Assembly (NCBI GenBank): GCA_945860085.1
Contig: CAMAPJ010000018.1
Location: forward strand, 1 to 39,339
Direction: 5' to 3'
Source: Synechococcus sp. UW140
GTDB lineage: Bacteria > Cyanobacteriota > Cyanobacteriia > PCC-6307 > Cyanobiaceae
Length of the DNA: 39,339 nt
Shown: positions 29,292 through 37,963 of the stretch, one piece after another
Position numbering within the stretch: the first letter of the stretch is position 1
Layout of the letters: each line of letters opens with the position of its first letter
Program-made: the position numbers and the translations under genes
The notes under the pieces: generated by a model
The model's input: only the letters and a program-made list of their open reading frames with translations
Told to the model about the DNA's origin: nothing
Database searches by the model: none

Positions 29292-30479
29292 ATGAAGCCG
29301 ATTCTCCCATCCGAAGCCTCGCCTGCGTCAGGGGCGCCAGAGGGGGGGGGCCGTTTCCGGGGCCAGGCCCGTCCCCCCTGGGGGCCCCTGCACGGGGCCC
29401 TGCACAAGCGGCTGCGCCGCGACCCGGAGCTGCTGCCGGCCGGGGCCCCCCTGCTGGTGGCGGTATCCGGCGGCCAGGACTCCATGGCCCTGACCCGGCT
29501 ACTGCACGACCTGGGCCGGCTGCACGGCTGGAGCCTGCACCTCTGGCATGGCGACCATGGCTGGCGGCCCGAATCGGCTCGCCAGGCCGAGGAGCTCCAG
29601 ACCTGGGCCGAAGGCTGGGGTCTGACGATCACCCTGGATCGGGCCAGCGCCCCCCCCGCCAGCGAAGCGTCGGCAAGGGCCTGGCGCTACGGGCGACTGG
29701 AGGCCCTGGCCCTAGAGCGGGCCTGCGCCCAGGTAGTGACCGGCCACACCGCCAGCGACCGGGCCGAGACCCTGCTGCTGAACCTGGCCCGGGGCAGCCA
29801 CCGCCAGGGCCTGGCCAGCCTGCGGCAACGGCGACCGCTCAGTCCCGGCTCGCCAATCACCCTGGTGCGGCCCCTGCTGGGCCTGGCCCGGGCCGACACG
29901 GCCCAGTTCTGCGCCGACTGGAAGCTGCCGATCTGGCTCGACCCCAGCAACACCAGCCCCCGCTTCAGCCGCAATCGAATCCGCCAGGAGGTAATGCCGG
30001 TGCTGGAGGAACTCCATCCCGGCTGCGCCAACCGCATTAGTGCCCTGGCCGAGCGGCTGGAACAGGAGCAGAACGGGCTGGAGGAGCTGCTTGATCTCGC
30101 CCTGGCCCCCCTCACTGCCGCCGCCGCCGGGGCGCATCCACCGCCGCCGTTGTGCCTGAACCGGACCGCGCTAACGCGCCTGGGTCGCCCAAATCAAGGG
30201 AGGTTGCTGCACCACTGGCTCAAACGGCACAGCGGCCTGAGCCTGGAGGCCGCCAGCCTCGACACACTTCTGGGCCAGCTGCAAAGCGGCCCAGGCCCAG
30301 GGGAGCGCTGCTTGCCCCAGGGTTGGCGGCTGAGCTGGACCCGACGCATGCTGGTATTGGCGCCCCCCGCCGCGGGACCTGAGCTTGGACTTGTGCCTGG
30401 GCCTGGTGTGACAAGAACAGACGTCCCGGCTGAGCCCCGATCAGAATCCAGCGACGCCAATCCCCTCACCACCGCCTGA
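29292..30479 (+). CDS. tilS: tRNA(Ile)-lysidine synthase
   Basis: The 395-aa enzyme attaches lysine to C34 of tRNA-Ile(CAU), making it read AUA. The N-type ATP pyrophosphatase loop LLVAVSGGQDSMAL (residues 54-67, SGGQDS core) is followed by LHLWHGDHGWRPESARQA (the HxxR-like region), VVTGHTASDRAETLLLNLAR and LDPSNTSPRFSRNRIR. The C-terminal domain is shorter than in E. coli, as is usual in cyanobacteria. The tail after WRLSWTRRMLVLAP is Pro/Gly-rich. The start is ATG 29292; 7 nt after its stop the TPR gene begins, suggesting co-expression. Confidence 0.95.
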   Translation: MKPILPSEASPASGAPEGGGRFRGQARPPWGPLHGALHKRLRRDPELLPAGAPLLVAVSGGQDSMALTRLLHDLGRLHGWSLHLWHGDHGWRPESARQAEELQTWAEGWGLTITLDRASAPPASEASARAWRYGRLEALALERACAQVVTGHTASDRAETLLLNLARGSHRQGLASLRQRRPLSPGSPITLVRPLLGLARADTAQFCADWKLPIWLDPSNTSPRFSRNRIRQEVMPVLEELHPGCANRISALAERLEQEQNGLEELLDLALAPLTAAAAGAHPPPPLCLNRTALTRLGRPNQGRLLHHWLKRHSGLSLEAASLDTLLGQLQSGPGPGERCLPQGWRLSWTRRMLVLAPPAAGPELGLVPGPGVTRTDVPAEPRSESSDANPLTTA

Positions 30480-30486
30480 ACAGTTT

Positions 30487-31149
30487 GTGAGCACCAACCT
30501 TCAGGACGCCTATATCGCCGTCGAGCATGCCTACAGCATGCAGCAATTTCCTGAGGCCTTGAGGCTGGCCAAGGAGCTCCTCCCCCGGATTCCCACCGGC
30601 GCGGAAGACCAACTAGATCTGCGGTTGCAATTGCTCGTCGGCCACACCTATCTCTATGGCTTGGGTCAGCCCCAGAAGGCCTTGCCCTGTTATCAAGAGG
30701 TGTTGAAGCAGAGTTACGACCCCACCTACCGGGAACTGGCCGAGCAGGGCGTGAACCTCTGCCAGCAGGCCGGAGTCAGTTTGTCGACCCCGGACAGCCA
30801 GGCCGCCAACGCCGACCAACCTGTGGCGACAAGCGATGGGGCTGACGCCAGCGCCGGCTCTGGGGCAGCGGTGCCCTGGCTGGATGACCTCAGCGGCCTG
30901 GCCGGAACCAGCGGCCTGGCTGACCTGGGGGGCGACGTGCTGGTGGCCCAACCCTGGGCTACGGCAGGGGACGAGCCGGTGAAAGCCGAGCTAGTCGAGC
31001 GGATCGAACGGATTGAACCGGAAGTGGTCGAAGGGATCGAGGAGCCCGTCACCACGGTGGAGGCCTCCGGCCTCGGCAGCCCCCAGGCCTTCAGTCCCGC
31101 CGAAGCGGCTGAGCTGGCCAAGGGATTGCTGCGGGTGGTGCTGCGCTGA
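30487..31149 (+). CDS. TPR-like hypothetical protein
   Basis: The 220-aa product has an N-terminal helical half with tetratricopeptide-like spacing (YIAVEHAYSMQQFPEALRLA, LQLLVGHTYLYGLGQPQKAL, PCYQEVLKQSYDPTYRELA), then a long acidic, Gly/Ala/Val/Glu-rich stretch (including VELIERIERIEPEVVEGIEE in spirit; the readable run is ELVERIERIEPEVVEGIEEP) and a short C-terminal helix FSPAEAAELAKGLLRVVLR. No signal peptide or catalytic motif is visible. It starts with GTG at 30487. It could be a protein-interaction adaptor; partner unknown. Coupled to tilS by position. Confidence 0.75.
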   Translation: MSTNLQDAYIAVEHAYSMQQFPEALRLAKELLPRIPTGAEDQLDLRLQLLVGHTYLYGLGQPQKALPCYQEVLKQSYDPTYRELAEQGVNLCQQAGVSLSTPDSQAANADQPVATSDGADASAGSGAAVPWLDDLSGLAGTSGLADLGGDVLVAQPWATAGDEPVKAELVERIERIEPEVVEGIEEPVTTVEASGLGSPQAFSPAEAAELAKGLLRVVLR

Positions 31150-31211
31150 GCCTCAGGCCAGGGCTGAAGCAAGCGATCGTTGCCGGCTTGACCGATGCCA
31201 ACCGATACCCA

Positions 31212-31258
31212 GCTCCCCCCCCGACAGGCCCCCTTAGGGACCTTTCAGGGGGGGCAGC
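31212..31258. terminator. bidirectional hairpin between the TPR gene and rnj
   Basis: GCT (31212-31214) with AGC (31256-31258), a C-C mismatch, then seven C (31216-31222) with seven G (31248-31254), around a 25-nt loop that can itself pair. It lies in the 150-nt interval between the convergent TPR and rnj stop codons, so it may end both transcripts. No U-tract follows on either strand. Confidence 0.5.
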
Positions 31259-31299
31259 CCAGTCCAGGGACCCGGGCCGGCGACGGAGAGGGAACGCCC

Positions 31300-33366
31300 T
31301 CAGCTGGCGGCGCCGGACCGGCGGCGGCGGGTACGGGTGGCGGCCAGTTCCGGATCTTCAACCGGGGCCTCAGTCGCCGTTACCGCGACCAGTTGCCGCT
31401 GGGGTTCAGCCGCGGCTGGAGCCTGGACCTGGGTTGCGGGCTGGGCCAGGGCCGTGGCACCGGCGGCCTGGGCCGGGCGATCGCGGTTGACATCCCGGTT
31501 GACTTCCCGGCTCAGCTCCCGGCCCCCATCGCGACCGCCCTCGCGGCGACCGCCCCTGGGAGCCGGACGGCTGTCGGGCTCGGCATCGGCGCGGCCCTTG
31601 TAGGCGGGCGTGCCGCCAGGAGCCGGCTGGACCAGACAGATGATCAACGGCTCCACTTGGAGCTCGCGGCGCAGGCGCCGCTGCAGACCCACTTCGATTT
31701 CGCGCTGCACGCCCATCCAATCCACGTCAGGGGCGGCGCCGCCACTGTTGCGCGACAACTGGCTCCAGCGGTTCTCCAGGACCCAGCCGATCTCGCGCTC
31801 GGCCCAGAGGGACATCTTGCGGGCATCGGCGGTGGTGACCACGCCCCGCAGGTTGACCCGGGGCGGCGCCGCCATCACGCCGTCGGTGCTGATCACGGCC
31901 AGCAGGGTGATCACGCCGTCTTCGGCCAGCTGCTGGCGCTCCTTGAGCACGCGGGCATCGACGATGCCATTGCGGGAGGCATCCAGCAGTTCGATACCGG
32001 CCTTGACCGGATCACCCCTGCGGATCGACTCCGGCTTGAGTTCCACCACATCACCGTTTTCGATGATCAGGCAGTTATCAGCTGGGATGCCCATCGACTG
32101 GGCCGTTTTGGCATGGGCCACCAGCATGCGGTGTTCGCCATGCACGGGCACAAAGAACTTGGGCCGGGTCAGGGCCAGCATCAACTTGTCGTCTTCCTGG
32201 GAGCCGTGGCCGGAGACGTGGATGCCTTCGCCCTTGCCATAGACCACCTTGGCGCCGAGCATCATCAGCCGGTCAATCGTGTTCACCACCGAAATGGTGT
32301 TGCCGGGAATTGGGCTGGCCGAGAAGATGATCGTGTCGCTCGACTTGACCTGAACCTGGGGATGGTCGCTGCGGGAGATGCGGCTCAGGGCGGCCAGGGG
32401 TTCCCCCTGGCTACCGGTCATCAATAACAGGGTTTCGCGATCAGGCAGGTCACGGATCTGCTTGATCGGCACGAACAGTTCATCCGGGCAGCGCATGTAG
32501 CCGAGTTCGCGCGCCTTGGCGATCACGTTGAGCATCGAGCGGCCCAGCAGACCGACCTTGCGGCCATGCTTCATCGCCAGCTCGAGAATCATCGAGACCC
32601 GATGGGTGGAGCTGGCAAAGGTGGTGAGAATCACCCGACCTTCGGCATTGCCGATGTGGCGATCGAGGTGGGGGAACACGGCCCGCTCGGGCGGCGTGAA
32701 ACCAGGCAGCTCAGCGTTGGTGGAATCACTGAACAGACACAGCACCCCTTGCTCGCCGTAATGGGCCATGCGCTGGATGTCGAAATACTCGCCATCCACC
32801 GGGGTGTGGTCGAATTTGAAGTCACCGGTGAAGATCACCACGCCGGCAGGGGTGGTGATCGCTAGGGAGAAACTGTCGGCAAGCGAGTGGGTGTTGCGGA
32901 TGAACTCCACCTTGAAGTGCTGACCCACCTGCACCACATCCCGGGGTGAGACGGTCTGGAGGATCGTGCGATCCATCACGCCCGCTTCCTCCATCTTGCC
33001 CGTGAGCATGGATAGGGCCAGGCGGGGCCCATAGATCACCGGAATCGTGAAATTCTTGAGGTGATGGGGAATGCCACCAATGTGATCTTCGTGACCATGG
33101 GTGACGATCATGCCGCGAATGCGCTTCTGATTTTCGCGCAGATAGCTGGTGTCGGGCAACACCACATTGACGCCATGCATGCCATCGCTGGGGAAGGCCA
33201 GGCCGCCATCCACCAGCATCAGGTCATCGCCATATTCAAAAACGCAGGTGTTTTTGCCGATCTCATGCAAACCACCGAGGGGAATCACCCGCAGGACTGG
33301 CTGCTTGTCGGCGGCTTCGGAGCGACCGGCACTGGCGTTACGCGTGATCGGATTGGATGGGCTCAT
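31300..33366 (-). CDS. rnj: ribonuclease J
   Basis: The 688-aa metallo-beta-lactamase/beta-CASP nuclease has the zinc motif THGHEDHIGG (HGHEDH at 90-95), the beta-CASP domain with TGDFKFDHTPVDG, LTTFASSTHRVSMILEL and MTGSQGEP, and the C-terminal domain with VHGEHRMLVAHA. RNase J processes and degrades mRNA as a 5'-3' exo- and endonuclease. The last 90 residues are a basic low-complexity tail (RREGGRDGGRELSREVNRDV, then NRDRP) ending in TRTRRRRSGAAS, probably for RNA binding or protein interaction. It is the last gene of asd-dapA-rnj. A 28-nt pyrimidine tract lies one nt upstream of the ATG, and no Shine-Dalgarno is seen. Confidence 0.96.
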   Translation of the reverse strand: MSPSNPITRNASAGRSEAADKQPVLRVIPLGGLHEIGKNTCVFEYGDDLMLVDGGLAFPSDGMHGVNVVLPDTSYLRENQKRIRGMIVTHGHEDHIGGIPHHLKNFTIPVIYGPRLALSMLTGKMEEAGVMDRTILQTVSPRDVVQVGQHFKVEFIRNTHSLADSFSLAITTPAGVVIFTGDFKFDHTPVDGEYFDIQRMAHYGEQGVLCLFSDSTNAELPGFTPPERAVFPHLDRHIGNAEGRVILTTFASSTHRVSMILELAMKHGRKVGLLGRSMLNVIAKARELGYMRCPDELFVPIKQIRDLPDRETLLLMTGSQGEPLAALSRISRSDHPQVQVKSSDTIIFSASPIPGNTISVVNTIDRLMMLGAKVVYGKGEGIHVSGHGSQEDDKLMLALTRPKFFVPVHGEHRMLVAHAKTAQSMGIPADNCLIIENGDVVELKPESIRRGDPVKAGIELLDASRNGIVDARVLKERQQLAEDGVITLLAVISTDGVMAAPPRVNLRGVVTTADARKMSLWAEREIGWVLENRWSQLSRNSGGAAPDVDWMGVQREIEVGLQRRLRRELQVEPLIICLVQPAPGGTPAYKGRADAEPDSRPAPRGGRREGGRDGGRELSREVNRDVNRDRPAQAAGATALAQPATQVQAPAAAEPQRQLVAVTATEAPVEDPELAATRTRRRRSGAAS

Positions 33367-33367
33367 C

Positions 33368-33395
33368 AGGGGAAAGGAAGAAGAAGGGAAGGGGA
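33368..33395. repeat. 28-nt polypurine mirror repeat at the rnj start
   Basis: The plus strand is purine only for 28 nt (33368-33395), so the rnj leader is pyrimidine only, ending one nt before its ATG. The tract is a near-perfect mirror repeat (26 of 28 positions match when read backward), the kind of sequence that can form triplex DNA. It is placed where the 5' leader of the nuclease mRNA would bind ribosomes. Confidence 0.8.
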
Positions 33396-33503
33396 TGCCG
33401 GAAGGGGCGGACAGGAACTGGGGCTGGGCTGGGGCAATGCCTCCGAACCGTTCTGCAGACCGAGCTGCTAGGGGTGAGATGGAGGGGTGGATGGGCCTTG
33501 GCG

Positions 33504-34433
33504 TCAGGTGGGACGCAGGGCTACCAGGGCTGTGGTCAATCGCTCGCGAACATCACTGGAGGCGGACACCAGGGGAAGACGGGGGGCACCCACGGGCCAG
33601 CCGCGCAACTCCAGGGCGGCCTTGACGGGGATGGGATTGGTGGTCAGAAACAAGGCTTTGCACAGGGGCAGCAACCGTTCATGCAGGGCCAGGGCCGTGG
33701 CGTAATCGCCGGCAAGGAAAGCAGCCACCAGCTGGCTGATCTCCCGGGCCACTAAATGGCCGGCCACACTCACCACGCCAACAGCGCCCACGGCCAGCAT
33801 CGGCAGGGTGAGGGCGTCATCGCCGCTGTAGATCGCCAGCCGCTCGCCACAGGCGGCCCGCAGCTGGCTGACCTCCTCGGTGGTGCCGCTGGCGGCCTTG
33901 AAACTGACCACGTTGGGCAGGTCGAGCAGCCGGGCCGTGGTCTCCGGGCTGAGGCTGGTGCCGGTGCGACCGGGAATGTTGTAAAGCATTAGCGGTAGCT
34001 CAGGCGCCGCCTGGGCCACGGCCCGGAAATGGGCCTCCAGCCCCTCCTGGGGCGGCTTGTTGTAATAGGGCACCACCACCAGGGCCCCGTCGGCGCCCAG
34101 GGCAGCCGCCTGGCCAATCGCCTCGATCGCCTCGGCAGTGCAGTTGCTGCCGGTGCCCGCCAGCAGGGCGGCGCGGTTGCCGACGGCGGCCTTAACGGCG
34201 GAGAAAAGCTGGTGTTGCTCCTCCCAGCTGAGGGTGGGGGATTCGCCGGTGGTGCCGCAGAGCACCAGGCCGTCGCAGCCCTCCTCAACCAGGTGGCTGG
34301 CCAGGCGGCCGGCCAGATCAAGATCGACAGCGCCATCGGCGCCAAAGGGGGTGACCATGGCCGTCACCACCCGACCGAAGGGGGCGGGGGAGGCGGCCCC
34401 GGGCGTCAAGGGGCTTGGCAGCGAACGGGTCAT
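33504..34433 (-). CDS. dapA: 4-hydroxy-tetrahydrodipicolinate synthase
   Basis: The 309-aa aldolase-family enzyme condenses pyruvate with aspartate semialdehyde. It has GTTGESPTL (60-68), [11 protein letters not shown] (Tyr near 150), [11 protein letters not shown] (Schiff-base Lys near 177) and [20 protein letters not shown]. The N-terminal 20 residues ([13 protein letters not shown]) are longer than average. Its ATGA overlaps the asd stop by 4 nt, giving translational coupling. The asd-dapA-rnj order resembles Gram-positive asd-dapA-rnjB. Confidence 0.97.
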   Translation of the reverse strand: MTRSLPSPLTPGAASPAPFGRVVTAMVTPFGADGAVDLDLAGRLASHLVEEGCDGLVLCGTTGESPTLSWEEQHQLFSAVKAAVGNRAALLAGTGSNCTAEAIEAIGQAAALGADGALVVVPYYNKPPQEGLEAHFRAVAQAAPELPLMLYNIPGRTGTSLSPETTARLLDLPNVVSFKAASGTTEEVSQLRAACGERLAIYSGDDALTLPMLAVGAVGVVSVAGHLVAREISQLVAAFLAGDYATALALHERLLPLCKALFLTTNPIPVKAALELRGWPVGAPRLPLVSASSDVRERLTTALVALRPT

Positions 34434-35536
34434 CGGCCCACTCCCGCAGCCGCTTCACTAGAGGTGATCTTCTTGGGCGCTTCGCTGGAGGCTGCTGCTG
34501 CTGCGGGATCGAGCAGCAGCTCGGCGATCTGGATGGCGTTGAGGGCCGCCCCTTTACGGATCTGGTCACCGCAGAGCCAGAGCTCTAGGGCATTGGGCTC
34601 GCTGAGGTCCTGGCGGATGCGGCCCACGGCCACCGGGTCCCGACCGGTGACATCGGTAGGCATCGGGAAGCGATTGGCGCTGAAATCCTCGATCAACTCC
34701 ACGCCGGGCGCCTGGGCCAACAGGGCGCGGGCCTCCTCGACTGGGAAAGGTTCGTGGAACTCAATGTTGACGGCCTCGGAGTGGGCCCGCAGCACCGGCA
34801 CCCGCACACAGGTGGCTGTGACCCGCAGATCGGGCAGGCCCATGATCTTGCGGGTTTCATGCAGCATCTTCAGCTCTTCTTCGCAATAGCCGTTGTCCTG
34901 CAGGGGCGAGTTGTGCAGGAACAAATTGAAGGCGAGCGAGTAGGGGAGCACGGCGCTTTCGGGGCTGCCGCCATCAAGCACGGTTTGGCTGAGGCTGCGC
35001 AGCTCCTCCATCGCCCGGGCACCGGCACCGCTGGCCGATTGGTAGGTGCTCACCACCACCCGGCGCAGGGGCCGCCGGGCCGCCAGGGGCGCCAGGGCCA
35101 GGGTCATCAGAATTGTGGTGCAGTTGGGATTGGCGATGATCCCCTGGTGGGCGAAAACCGCCTGCGGGTTCACTTCCGGCACCACCAAGGGCACCTGGGG
35201 ATCGAGGCGAAAGGCGCTGGAGTTGTCGATCACCACGGCACCGGCCGCCGCCGCCACAGGCGCCCACTGCTTCGACACCGAGCCGCCGGCGGAGGCCAGC
35301 ACCAGATCCACGCCCGCAAAAGCCTCAGCGCTCACCGGCTGAATCGTCTGACTCTGGCCGTTCCAGAACAAGGTCTGACCGGCCGAGCGGGAAGAGGCCA
35401 ACAGCACCAGCTCCGCCACCGGGAACTGGCGCTCGGCCAGCAGGGCGAGCAGTTCCTGGCCCACGGCCCCGGTGGCACCGAGAACGGCCACCTTGAGGGG
35501 CCTGTTGGGGAGGGAGCTGGCGGTAGGGAGGGACAA
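34430..35536 (-). CDS. asd: aspartate-semialdehyde dehydrogenase
   Basis: The 368-aa enzyme reduces aspartyl phosphate to the semialdehyde. It has the NADPH-binding motif [15 protein letters not shown] (16-30), [20 protein letters not shown], the catalytic NPNCTT (Cys near 138), [17 protein letters not shown], and an [10 protein letters not shown]-containing dimerisation domain. It ends in a Ser/Ala-rich tail ([20 protein letters not shown]) not needed by the family. It starts the operon with dapA and rnj; an 849-bp noncoding gap separates it from the divergent tig. Confidence 0.97.
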   Translation of the reverse strand: MSLPTASSLPNRPLKVAVLGATGAVGQELLALLAERQFPVAELVLLASSRSAGQTLFWNGQSQTIQPVSAEAFAGVDLVLASAGGSVSKQWAPVAAAAGAVVIDNSSAFRLDPQVPLVVPEVNPQAVFAHQGIIANPNCTTILMTLALAPLAARRPLRRVVVSTYQSASGAGARAMEELRSLSQTVLDGGSPESAVLPYSLAFNLFLHNSPLQDNGYCEEELKMLHETRKIMGLPDLRVTATCVRVPVLRAHSEAVNIEFHEPFPVEEARALLAQAPGVELIEDFSANRFPMPTDVTGRDPVAVGRIRQDLSEPNALELWLCGDQIRKGAALNAIQIAELLLDPAAAAASSEAPKKITSSEAAAGVGR

Positions 35537-35604
35537 GGGCGGCAGGGGTGAGAAGGCCAGGAGCGGCAGGGAACGGTTGGGGCAGGACAGCGCTGGTGGA
35601 GCAG

Positions 35605-35682
35605 GCGTTGAGCTCAGACGTTGAGCTCAGACGTTGAACTCAGACGTTGAACTCAGACGTTGAGCGAAGACGGTGAGCGAAG
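35605..35682. repeat. six tandem copies of a 13-nt unit
   Basis: The units are GCGTTGAGCTCAG, ACGTTGAGCTCAG, ACGTTGAACTCAG (twice), ACGTTGAGCGAAG and ACGGTGAGCGAAG, ending in a truncated ACGTGGGG. The 13-nt period is not a multiple of three, so it is not a coding repeat. Each unit contains GTTGA. It lies about 70 nt upstream of the asd start. Confidence 0.9.
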
Positions 35683-35976
35683 ACGTGGGGCGTGGCAGCA
35701 GGCGGGGATTCGATCTGAAAAGGCTTGGAGCAAAAAAGCTTGGAGCAATTAAGGCTGCGATCAGGAAAGCCTGGATCAGAAGCAGTAGGAACCCGAATAG
35801 GGAGGGTCCTGGCGCCGCTGGTAGGCAGAACCTGGCTCGCTCGCTTGGCGCTTCCGCCCTAGGGATTAGGGAATCCCTCTGGAGCCGGGAGGCTTGGACC
35901 TGGGATCTGGGCCGCTTGTCGGGCAGGGCCTGGCGGGGAAGCGGAACTTCTGGATGAAGAAGCTGGTCCTGCCACC

Positions 35977-36002
35977 AATCGAGCCCTCAAATCGAGCCCT
36001 CA
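35977..36002. repeat. 13-nt tandem duplication
   Basis: AATCGAGCCCTCA is repeated exactly twice (35977-35989, 35990-36002) with a degraded third copy (GATGGAGCTCTGG). The unit length equals that of the array 300 bp away but the sequence differs. Confidence 0.75.
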
Positions 36003-36111
36003 GATGGAGCTCTGGGGGGCATGACCTAAGACCCTGAGCGGGATCTCAGGATTGGGGCGGCTGAATCAGCGGGGGCGTTGCCCAGGCTGGTTGGGCCGGG
36101 GGCTGCTGAAG

Positions 36112-36161
36112 CTGGACTGGATCGGAACTGAAACGGATCTGGACTGATCGGAACTGAATCG
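36112..36161. repeat. duplicated block in the asd-tig gap
   Basis: CTGGACTG-(G)-ATCGGAACTGAA occurs at 36112-36138 and again at 36139-36161 with one deleted base. It is a recent-looking imperfect tandem duplication. Confidence 0.7.
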
Positions 36162-36182
36162 CTGGGTCTGGGGTCGGTTGGC

Positions 36183-36255
36183 AGGGGTTGGGTAGGAGGA
36201 CGTATGGGAAGCGAAGCGTTGGGGGAGCAGCCGACCCAACCCCTCGCCGGAGGGG
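36183..36255. repeat. composite palindrome upstream of tig
   Basis: AGGGGTTGGGT (36183-36193) and ACCCAACCCCT (36234-36244) are perfect 11-bp inverted repeats 40 nt apart. The right arm overlaps a second hairpin, CCCCTC-GCCG-GAGGGG (36240-36255). The two stems cannot form together because they share bases 36240-36244. It may be a small dispersed palindromic element or a switchable RNA leader of tig. Confidence 0.6.
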
Positions 36256-36385
36256 GATGTCGTGAACAATACGTCTCCATTCGTTCCCTGGCGATGGGGC
36301 CGGCGCTGAAACCTGGCGAGGTCAGTTCCTAGGATCGGGGGCTGCCCCGCCGATCCGGTCCGGCGTCCCTCCCCACCAGCCCGCC

Positions 36386-37801
36386 ATGAGTTCTGCCGCC
36401 AGCGCCGCCCCCTCCAGCCTGAAGGTCACCACCAGCCCGCGCCCGGGTAGCCGCCTGGCCCTGGAAGTGGCCGTTCCGGCGGGCCGCAGCCAGTCCAGCT
36501 ACGACGCCGCCCTGGAGAAACTGAGCCGCAGCATCAAACTGCCCGGCTTCCGCAAAGGCAAGGTGCCCCGGCCCGTGCTGCTGCAACAGATCGGCCCGCT
36601 GCGGGTGCGCGCCACGGCCCTGGAGGAGCTGATCGATGCCGTGTTCCGCGATGCCCTGGCCCAGGAGGAAATTGCGGCAATCGGCCAACCGGAACTGGCC
36701 GGCGGCTTCGAGGCCCTGCTGGAGCGCTTCGCCCCCGGCGAGGAGCTCACCTTGATCCTGGAGCTGGATGTGGAACCCACCCCCAGCCTCAAGCTCACCA
36801 AGGGACTGGTGGCCGCCAGCGAAGCCGTCAGCTACGACCCCGCCCGGGTCGACGAATGGATCGAACAATCCCGCCAAAAGCTGGCCAGCCTGGTGCCGGT
36901 CGAGGACCGACCCGCCCAGGCCGGTGATGTGGCCGTGGTCGACTTCAGCGGCACCTTCAGCGACGACGACAGCCCGATCAGCGGCGGCAGTGGCGAAGGC
37001 ATGGAAGTCGAACTGGAAGAGGGCCGCATGATCCCCGGCTTCGTCGAAGGGGTGATCGGCATGGCGGTCGGCGACACCAAAACCGTGGCCTGCCAGTTCC
37101 CCGAGGAATACCCCCAGGAGGACTGCCGCGGCCGGGCCGCCAGCTTCGTGCTCACCCTCACTGATCTCAAGACCAAGGAACTGCCCGAGCTCGACGACGC
37201 CTTTGCCCAGCAGGCCAGCGACAAGGAAACCTTCGCCGAGCTGCGCTCCGACCTAGAAGCCCGCCTCCAGGAGGACGCCGAACGCCGCGACAAGGCCAAC
37301 CGCCACGACGCCCTGCTCGATGCCCTGGTCGAGCAGCTCGAGGTGGAACTACCCGAAACCCTGGTGCAGGAAGAAATCCGCGCCCTGCTGGAGCAGACCG
37401 CCGGCCAGCTGGCCCAGCAGGGCATGGACGTTCGCAAACTGTTCACTCCCGAGCTGGTGCGCAGCCTGCGGGACACGTCCCGGCCGGAAGCCGAGAAACG
37501 CCTGCGCCGCAGCCTGGCCCTCAAGGCCCTGGCCGTAGCTGAAGCGATCGAGCTGGCCGAGGAAGAGCTCGACACCAAGCTGAAGGAGCTGTCCCGCAAC
37601 CTCAGCGAAAGCGGCAATATCGATCCAGCCCGCCTGCGCCAGGCCGTGCAGGACGACCTGATGCGCCAGAAGCTGCTCGACTGGCTGGAAAGCCACAGCA
37701 CGATCACCGCCAAGACAGCTGATGCGCTGGCTGCAGAGGAGCTGGCAGCTGAGGAGCTGACGGCAAAGGAACTGGCGGCAGAGGTGGAAGCTGAGGACTA
37801 G
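36386..37801 (+). CDS. tig: trigger factor
   Basis: The 471-aa ribosome-associated chaperone and peptidyl-prolyl isomerase has the ribosome-docking motif [11 protein letters not shown] (GFRKGK at 54-59), an FKBP-type PPIase domain (about 160-245, with [10 protein letters not shown] and [14 protein letters not shown]) and the helical chaperone domain. The C-terminus is Ala/Glu-rich ([20 protein letters not shown]). It leads tig-clpP-clpX, the usual cyanobacterial arrangement. After the TAG, the other frame continues as Ala/Lys-rich sequence (see findings). No Shine-Dalgarno is seen at the ATG. Confidence 0.97.
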   Translation: MSSAASAAPSSLKVTTSPRPGSRLALEVAVPAGRSQSSYDAALEKLSRSIKLPGFRKGKVPRPVLLQQIGPLRVRATALEELIDAVFRDALAQEEIAAIGQPELAGGFEALLERFAPGEELTLILELDVEPTPSLKLTKGLVAASEAVSYDPARVDEWIEQSRQKLASLVPVEDRPAQAGDVAVVDFSGTFSDDDSPISGGSGEGMEVELEEGRMIPGFVEGVIGMAVGDTKTVACQFPEEYPQEDCRGRAASFVLTLTDLKTKELPELDDAFAQQASDKETFAELRSDLEARLQEDAERRDKANRHDALLDALVEQLEVELPETLVQEEIRALLEQTAGQLAQQGMDVRKLFTPELVRSLRDTSRPEAEKRLRRSLALKALAVAEAIELAEEELDTKLKELSRNLSESGNIDPARLRQAVQDDLMRQKLLDWLESHSTITAKTADALAAEELAAEELTAKELAAEVEAED

Positions 37802-37814
37802 CCCCAGAGGGCGA

Positions 37815-37836
37815 GGCTGCCGCGAAAGCCGCAGCC
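37815..37836 (+). terminator. GNRA-capped hairpin between tig and clpP
   Basis: GGCTGC / GCAGCC (6 bp) continues through one C-C mismatch to two more pairs capped by a GAAA tetraloop. It lies 14 nt after the tig stop and 130 nt before clpP. With no U-tract, it may be an RNA stability or processing element rather than a terminator, since the genes are expected to be co-transcribed. Confidence 0.45.
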
Positions 37837-37963
37837 CAAACCAAGGCCCCAGCCTCCAAAACAGCTGCCACTAGGACCCTGAGGCCCCGGCCGCCGAGGC
37901 CAACGCCCCTGGGCCCGCTTGAGCGCCATAGATTGACTCCACTGCCCTAAGCCCTACGGCCGC

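Larger units (their letters stand above)
35537..36385. other. noncoding repeat-rich gap between asd and tig
   Basis: This 849-bp interval has no convincing gene. Open frames of 65-95 codons (for example 35673-35957 plus, 36026-36280 and 36066-36269 minus) lack conserved motifs and overlap repeats. It contains a 6-copy 13-nt tandem array (35605-35682), a 13-nt duplication (35977-36002), a CCTGAG / CTCAGG hairpin (36033-36050), a duplicated 23-27-nt block (36112-36161) and a palindrome cluster (36183-36255). Known cyanobacterial RNAs (RNase P RNA, tmRNA, SRP RNA, 6S) were not recognised. Promoters for both divergent operons are presumably here, but I could not identify them. Confidence 0.7.

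Noticed and set aside
31195-32427. 410-codon plus-strand frame opposite rnj
   Set aside because: Antisense to conserved RNase J sequence; low-complexity and His/Gly/Ala-rich.
34430-34433. Possible frameshift joining asd and dapA
   Set aside because: The ATGA overlap is an ordinary translational coupling; both proteins are complete.
35605-35682. CRISPR array
   Set aside because: The repeats are 13 nt and directly adjacent, with no spacers and no cas genes in the window.
35673-35957. 94-codon plus-strand frame in the asd-tig gap
   Set aside because: Begins in the 13-nt tandem array, is Arg/Gly/Trp-rich, and shows no motif, signal peptide or ribosome-binding site.
36026-36280. Minus-strand Pro/Ser-rich frames in the asd-tig gap
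   Set aside because: Two overlapping frames are open over the same repeats, neither with recognisable similarity; the palindrome structure explains the sequence better.
36120-36380. RNase P RNA, tmRNA, SRP RNA or 6S RNA in the gap before tig
   Set aside because: None of the conserved core sequences of these RNAs is present.
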